Assembly (NCBI GenBank): GCA_003290165.1
Contig: QNQO01000454.1
Location: 714,001 to 778,000 of the forward strand
Reading direction: 5' to 3'
Source: Berberis thunbergii
Lineage: Eukaryota > Streptophyta > Magnoliopsida > Ranunculales > Berberidaceae
Length of the DNA: 64,000 nt
In this document: positions 59,189 through 64,000 of the stretch, in pieces
Layout of the letters: each line of letters opens with the position of its first letter
Position numbering within the stretch: the first letter of the stretch is position 1
Notes under the pieces: generated by a model
What the model saw: only the letters and a program-made list of their open reading frames with translations
The model's database searches: none
Told to the model about the DNA's origin: nothing
Position numbers and translations under genes: made by a program

Positions 59189-60982
59189 GTTCATGATTCT
59201 AGTAGAAGCATTGAAATTCGTCAGGTACATGCTCTTTATTATATTTGTTTCCTTTTTTTTATTACTTTGTATTATTGTGCCAATTCACGAATATCACTTA
59301 ACATAGGGTCTTCTGTGTGGGAATGTATGTCTAAAGCAAGAATGGTAGAAGTATAGCCTTGATGAAGTTTAGTATTTGGTAGGCATTTTGGTTCGACTAT
59401 ATAGTGAAAATTGATAGTTTTTCATGAGGGAAACCACTATGCTGTAGGTCGGGGAAAAAAGAGTTTTTTTATTTATTTATTTTTTATTTTAAATTTTTAT
59501 TTCCCTAGAGTTGCCATTGTACAATGTTTCAATTGATCCTTATGCTCTATTTGGAATGGGGAAAAGGTGAAGTTTGAGTGTTGAGCAGGACCAACTCCTA
59601 AGTGGTTTTCATAGCATTGGCTCATTTCATATCACAGAGGAGTGAGTTGATAACTGAAAGCAGGTGATATGCGCATGAATGCATAGAGCTAGCAGGTTTG
59701 TAGCCGTAAAGGAGGCCATATGACTAAAGAGACTTGTTTCATTTGCACTTGTTTGTCTGGGTTGTTGTGGATTGGTTTTTAGTAACAATCCTGCACGGAT
59801 GTGTGGGCTGTGAGTGTTCATCTCGTACCATTGATTGAATGTTCACTGTATGAAACTTGACTAATGGGTAATGAATGATCCACTGATAAAGAGTACAGTC
59901 AATATGTTTAGTGTAGTCGACGGTCTACCAAATATATGTTGTTTTCTGCCATATGGCATAGATTATTTTTCTACCACCAGAGAATTCATACATGACATGC
60001 CAAGGTTGATCTTGGTTTCATTCAATTTTCTCTTAAAATTTGAACACCAACACCCACCACTTCATTCTCTGTATACTAATTGCAATACAAGCTAAGTAAG
60101 ACAAGCTCAACTTTCTGTCACCTGATCATCCTCATAGGTTTAGTACTTGTGAACTTCTCTTCTTCAATAATTGCTGCAACAATGGGGACTGCAACATTTG
60201 AAATATGACTTTGCAGGTCTCAGGCTCAGGGGTATATGTTGGATCAGAATCTGAGTTTTGCTACTAGTGAGTCTTCAACTTCTGTCTCAGGCCACAGTTC
60301 GCATATTGTCCGGATTAATAAGGTATGGTTTCTGCAAGAATCATATTCATAATAAAATGAGTGGAAATTAAAATGAAAATATGTGGCCTGTCTAATTACA
60401 TGACTCGATTTTCATGCTTATTTTAATTTGTTTTTTACGTGAATAGTTTAATATATGAATCCCACCTTAGATTGCCTTTAGTAAGAATGCTTGCTTTCAA
60501 TAGTTTAGTTAGAAAAAGCGACAGATTCTTACTAATTAACATCATCAGATAGCTACAGTTTTTATTCTTTTGTCATTATTCTTATTTAATGCTTTGCTTT
60601 CAAGAGTCACGTCCAAGCACAAACAGAACCATAATTTTAGGCAGATAGGTGGCCAAGAGTCATTATTCTTATTTCCAAGGTCGCTCATATCAGGAATGAG
60701 CTATTTGATTATCTCTCTGCAAGGATTGTAAGTCGGCCAGCAATTATCAGAGAGTTTGCAGAGGCTGTTATGGGTATTGAAATACAGGATCTTGTGAAGG
60801 AAAGGATTCCAGTTATTCTTCCAAAACTTGTTATCTCTCAGCAGGATAATGATCAAGCAGTTGTCATCTTACATGAATTCGCTAAGCTCTTGCACACTGA
60901 AATTGTGCCATTGATAGTTAACTGGCTACCAAAAGTACTTGTTTTTGCTCTTTTTCGAGCTGATAGACAGGAGTTAAGTTGA
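59189..60982 (+). pseudogene. ATR: Captured ATR kinase fragment, CACTA-3 copy
   Basis: Exon pieces at 59189-59224, 60217-60322 and ~60680-60982 correspond one for one, with the same lengths for the first two and near-identical introns, to 32643-32678, 33663-33768 and 34171-34473 in CACTA-1. The third reads HIRNELFDYLSARIVSRPAI, REFAEAVMGIEIQDL, HEFAKLLHTEIVPLIVNWLP, FALFRADRQELS. Here RADRQELS is intact where CACTA-1 has a stop. Similarity ends right after GAGTTA (60975); the UME-domain exons found in CACTA-1 are absent. This copy is therefore shorter but less mutated. Confidence 0.85.
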
Positions 60983-61355
60983 AGTTGAACCTGTCAGCAG
61001 ATGTAATCTTTGTTCTCTTTTAGTTCTTTTCATAATTTCCAAGTTAAAATGTGTGAAGAATACAACAGTTACACTTTATGTTCAACTACTAACAATAGAT
61101 TAGTAACATGGTTCTATTAGGTACTTAATGCTTAACTCTTAGAGCTGATATCAGTATACTATTGCTTCAAGTTTTTCATGTTTAATCTTTCTTCCTTTAT
61201 ATATTCTTCCAAGGATTTGTTCCTACTGAAGTACTGATACTTATCATTGCCTTGGCTCTTTCATATTAAGGGGGGAAGCCTTTGTGATATGCCTTTGTTA
61301 GTTTAGCTCTGGTATCAATGTGGTAATTTAATGACTGAATTTAAATTTATTGCAG
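60983..61355 (+). other. Intron-like spacer
   Basis: AT-rich; ends TTTATTGCAG, a good acceptor for the next exon. Its start (AAGTTGAAGTTGA) resembles 34719-34731 in an intron of the CACTA-1 copy, consistent with an internal deletion of the shared ATR piece. Confidence 0.5.
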
Positions 61356-61436
61356 ATATCACAAAGACTGTATAAGCCATACATTGATAAGGTGTCTCTT
61401 TTCAAAGGGTGCTCAGCAGAACTGATAAATCAGATA
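61356..61436 (+). pseudogene. Captured outward-rectifying potassium channel (SKOR/GORK-type) exon
   Basis: Reads ISQRLYKPYIDKVSLFKGCS, AELINQI, then GTAAGT. In plant Shaker channels this is the C-linker just before the cyclic-nucleotide-binding-like domain; the wording ISQ.LY.PYI.KV.LF.GCS fits SKOR/GORK best. Both splice borders are intact. Downstream (61437-61690) another open frame continues (AFDWLSKQLSGLTDSSDALQ) that does not belong to the channel and that I cannot assign. Confidence 0.75.
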
Positions 61437-62454
61437 GTAAGTGCTCCACTGCATCATACTCCACTGCTAGCTGCTGTGTTATGGCTGTGTTCACATGGAC
61501 TGCTGCTGCGATACTGTGTTCTGACTGCGATGACATGGCCTGACTTGCTGCGTGGTTGCGGTTTTTTATATTCTGCGGCTTTCGATTGGTTGTCGAAGCA
61601 ACTTTCTGGACTAACGGACTCATCTGATGCCTTACAGTTATTGAAGCCGACTACGTCTGCATTGGTGGTATGTGAGCATATGACATAACTTTTTAAGTTT
61701 CCTAATCTACTTCGAAGTTGACCTTGGTATGTGAGCATATGACAAGATAATTGAATTGAATTGATGGGACTCCCTTTTACTCTGTTTTGCAAATAGATCA
61801 TTGTTTCCATCATACAACACTCCTTTGTGTTTTCACCAAATATATCTCATTTGTTTGCAATTCTTTCTTGTGATGATGAGTGGATGAGCTAGTAGTTTAG
61901 CAATGATGCATGTCCCTTGAAGAATGTAATTACTAAAATTATTTGTCAAGTTATACTGAAAATCCAATCTTTGTTAACCATAATCTCTAAATGAACAATG
62001 ACATGGCATAAGCTAAAACCATTATCATCAACTCAATGTTGCTTTTCATTCTCATCTTTGTTTTCCATTTATTTAATAGCTTAAACTTTTACAGAACTGA
62101 AATTAAATCAGATAACCACAAATAACAACAACAATGACATCTTCATAACCATCAACCATCCTGGTTTAAAGAATGTGCAAACCAAAGAAGATAGGATGGT
62201 GAAACAATGACAAGGAGACGATGATTTAACAGGCAACTAAGAAGGTGATGAGGGCAGGGGAGGTGAAAAGGACTTGCATGACAAGGGGTTCGTTACTCTT
62301 TGGCATGGTCAATGAGAAGTGAAGTTGGTGATATTTTCATTATGTTTGCACAACAAACTTCCATTTTTTAATATGATAGTTGAAAAGCTCTTAATTACTC
62401 ATAATAGATGGATAGTTTATTTAAAATGAAAATAAAAATTACAACGTGGATTTC
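61437..62454 (+). other. Unassigned open stretch and AT-rich spacer
   Basis: The frame after the channel exon stays open to a stop at 61686 and may contain an exon of another gene (61560-61667, followed by GTATGTG). The segment ACTTTTTAAGTTTCC and GGTATGTGAGCATATGACA occurs twice (61666-61686 and 61724-61744). The rest has no gene. Confidence 0.4.
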
Positions 62455-62579
62455 CTGGATGCTGCTGCTGCTATCCTGGATGCTGCTGCTGCTATCCTGG
62501 ATGTTCAGGGTGTGGTATGTGAGACTATTGACCTGAATTTATTTAAAATGAAAAATAAAAATTACAATGTGGATTTCCT
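62416..62579 (+). repeat. 21-bp tandem repeat between two 43-bp direct repeats
   Basis: CTGGATGCTGCTGCTGCTATC occurs at 62455-62475 and 62476-62496, then partially. It is flanked by GTTTATTTAAAATGAAAATA...GTGGATTTCCT (62416-62458) and its near copy at 62537-62579. Such a flanked tandem block suggests replication slippage or template switching. Confidence 0.8.
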
Positions 62580-62620
62580 CCGCCTTTGTTGTTGACATAC
62601 ATTGTTTTATGCATTACAGA

Positions 62621-62749
62621 AAGACTATATAAGTACTCATGAATCATCCATAAAACAACATGTTCATAATGGTGTTGCTGCGAGGTGCGCTGCTACTCAT
62701 GTCAATGATGAGAAGGCGTTTTCTGAGGATGATTTAATGTACCTGAAGG
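62621..62749 (+). pseudogene. Probable captured exon, gene not identified
   Basis: Between CATTACAG and GTTATT: KDYISTHESSIKQHVHNGVA, ARCAATHVNDEKAFSEDDLM, YLK. Open, hydrophilic and protein-like, with a good acceptor but a donor-like end of only moderate quality (AAG/GTTATT). I do not recognise the family. It lies in the same orientation as its neighbours. Confidence 0.5.
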
Positions 62750-62821
62750 TTATTCTGGCTTTTGAATATAACTTCCTAATTGTTCTATTTACTCCATTTC
62801 ATTTCTCATTTATTATTTAAT

Positions 62822-63302
62822 AGTTTACTTCTTCCTAAGTTTTGTAGTCTTTTGTCATCTTATAGGCCTTTTATGTGTTGCTTTAATTGTTTGTTGTGTG
62901 ATCAATTGAGCCCATGATTATATGGCTTAATGCCCACAATGAATTTCGCTGCTTGTGTGCCATAACAATGACAATAAAGTTGATAGACTTGCATAGCAGT
63001 TGGTGCTCTAAACTTTTTTATCCAGCTGCTCTGTAGTGAAGACAACTGCAGATTGTAATGTTAAATATTATGCGTGGGTCAATATTGTAATGACACTGTT
63101 TTTGAATATATAAATTAGTATTTATTATGTTCTTTCTGAAATTATTAGTTCTGAATTGTCTCGTCGATTATTTCCATGCTCATGTACTACCATTGCTGTT
63201 GTGATTAGTCTGTCAGCATTAGTGAATTCTATTAGGAATTGCTGTTGTGATTATAGTTATTTATTAGTCTGTCAGCATTAGTCTGTCAGCATTAGTCTGA
63301 AG
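62822..63302 (+). other. Intron-like spacer with local repeats
   Basis: AT-rich. The segment 63190-63297 holds repeats of TTAGTCTGTCAGCATTAG (three copies) and GAATTGCTGTTGTGATTA. No gene. Confidence 0.5.
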
Positions 63303-63459
63303 CCCGCAGAGGGGGAGAGGTACTTACAGCCCAGGAGGACGTGGTAGAGGCCGTGGCCGTGGTCCAAGAGGTGGATTTAGTGGAGGAGCAAGCAACTATA
63401 ATGTGGAAGCCCCATCAATTGAGGATCCTACCATGTTCCCGGACTTGAAGAAGAAGTGA
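63303..63459 (+). pseudogene. RGG-rich C-terminal exon of an RNA-binding protein
   Basis: Reads QRGRGTYSPGGRGRGRGRGP, RGGFSGGASNYNVEAPSIED, PTMFPDLKKK and a stop at 63457. Arg-Gly repeats followed by a short acidic/hydrophobic C-terminal tail are typical of plant RGG-box RNA-binding proteins (hyaluronan/mRNA-binding or DCP5-like groups). It ends at a natural-looking stop and is followed by a T-rich 3'-UTR-like stretch. Which family it belongs to is uncertain. It is the last coding piece in the window. Confidence 0.55.
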
Positions 63460-64000
63460 TATTTCTTCCTCAAATCTCTTCCTTGCCTAGTTTGTCTTTC
63501 CCATATTTTGGGTTGGTCAAATTTGGTCTTGGGTTTGGTGAGCGGTAGGTTACCAGCTGCAGGAATAATGCTATTTTTCCTGTATCAAAGATCTTTTGAA
63601 CTTATTTGAATGTTTAATGTAAATTTTGGTACTGAGATTGTTTTATTTTGCTTCTTTACATTGACCTATTATCCTGTATGCCTCTGAACAAAAAGGGTAT
63701 ATGGAATGGTTTATGCAACTTAGACTAGAGTTAGTTTTGTTTTGTTTTGAAGAATCTGTAGTCAATTTATCAGTTTTATGCAGTTAGATCTTTTTTTTTG
63801 GAGTCGGATGCTTGTCTTTTTTATGCTAGTGTATGATTAATAAATGTGTTTGTGAATATCTTGTTATGTCTATTTAATCATTCTGTATATATTTGTTAAA
63901 TATTATTATATTGAAAATGTGTCAAATTATGTTTAGTGCAGGTTTTTCAGCTTATTGAAATTATGTTTAGGCGTTTTCTATTTCCGGCGTTGATGCTGCT
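63460..64000 (+). other. 3'-UTR-like DNA to the window edge
   Basis: T-rich with TTAATGTAAATTTTGG and AATAAATG signals near 63613 and 63839 that could serve in polyadenylation of the RGG exon. No gene and no CACTA right terminus. Confidence 0.5.

Larger units (their letters stand above)
53038..64000 (+). mobile_element. CACTA-3: left 11 kb of a gene-capturing CACTA transposon
   Basis: Starts CACTACACCAAAAACCCC, a canonical CACTA terminus, preceded by ATA as presumed target repeat. About fifteen subterminal palindromes follow, the same motif as in CACTA-2. No matching right end (GGTGTAGTG) is visible, so the element probably runs past the window. Inside, exon fragments of at least six unrelated host genes follow one another on the + strand with introns. 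No transposase motif is seen in this part. Because the right end is missing, I cannot exclude that the far right belongs to something else. Confidence 0.82.

Overview
The window is plant nuclear DNA, almost certainly from a dicot: AT-rich, GT-AG introns throughout, and built almost wholly of plant transposable elements (Ty1/copia, Ty3/gypsy, CACTA, TRIM, tRNA-derived SINE). No intact single-copy host gene is visible. The only long intact reading frame is the polyprotein of a young copia element cut by the left window edge. Species cannot be read from the sequence.

Layout, left to right. Positions 1-4375 are the 3' part of an intact copia element (copia-1) with its 3' LTR. About 5825-6253, 36349-37185 and 38266-38680 are pieces of one decayed Ty3/gypsy element. 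It was split by copia-2 (LTRs 6254-6484 and 26374-26602; flanking repeat (A)TCGA at 6249-6253 and 36348-36352). Copia-2 was in turn split by CACTA-2 (9891-25570) and hit at its very right edge by CACTA-1 (26603-36345, target repeat ATA). From 37190 to 53037 come AT-rich repeats, a non-coding LTR-type element in several pieces, a tRNA-derived SINE, a complete 602-bp TRIM with a perfect GTAAT target repeat, and a decayed minus-strand copia-3 (46323-51899). From 53038 to the right edge runs the left part of CACTA-3.

The most interesting content is inside the three CACTA elements. Besides decayed transposase genes they carry exon-intron fragments of unrelated host genes, nearly all in the sense orientation of the element. 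CACTA-2 holds acetyl-CoA C-acetyltransferase, a RIF1-like protein and the UDP-galactose/UDP-glucose transporter UTR3. CACTA-1 holds the plastid protease SPPA and the kinase ATR. CACTA-3 holds a 2-oxoglutarate dioxygenase, malic enzyme, GCN1, the same ATR segment, a SKOR/GORK-type potassium channel, an RGG-rich C terminus and unidentified exons. The fragments keep their introns, so they were taken at DNA level. The shared ATR piece (about 1.8 kb including introns) sits in two CACTA families with different termini and subterminal repeats, which suggests cargo exchange between elements.

None of these genes is expected to make a working protein. The elements look like gene-capturing (Pack-CACTA-like) transposons that could give chimeric transcripts or small RNAs against their host-gene donors. 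Family names come from recognising protein motifs by eye, with no database search.
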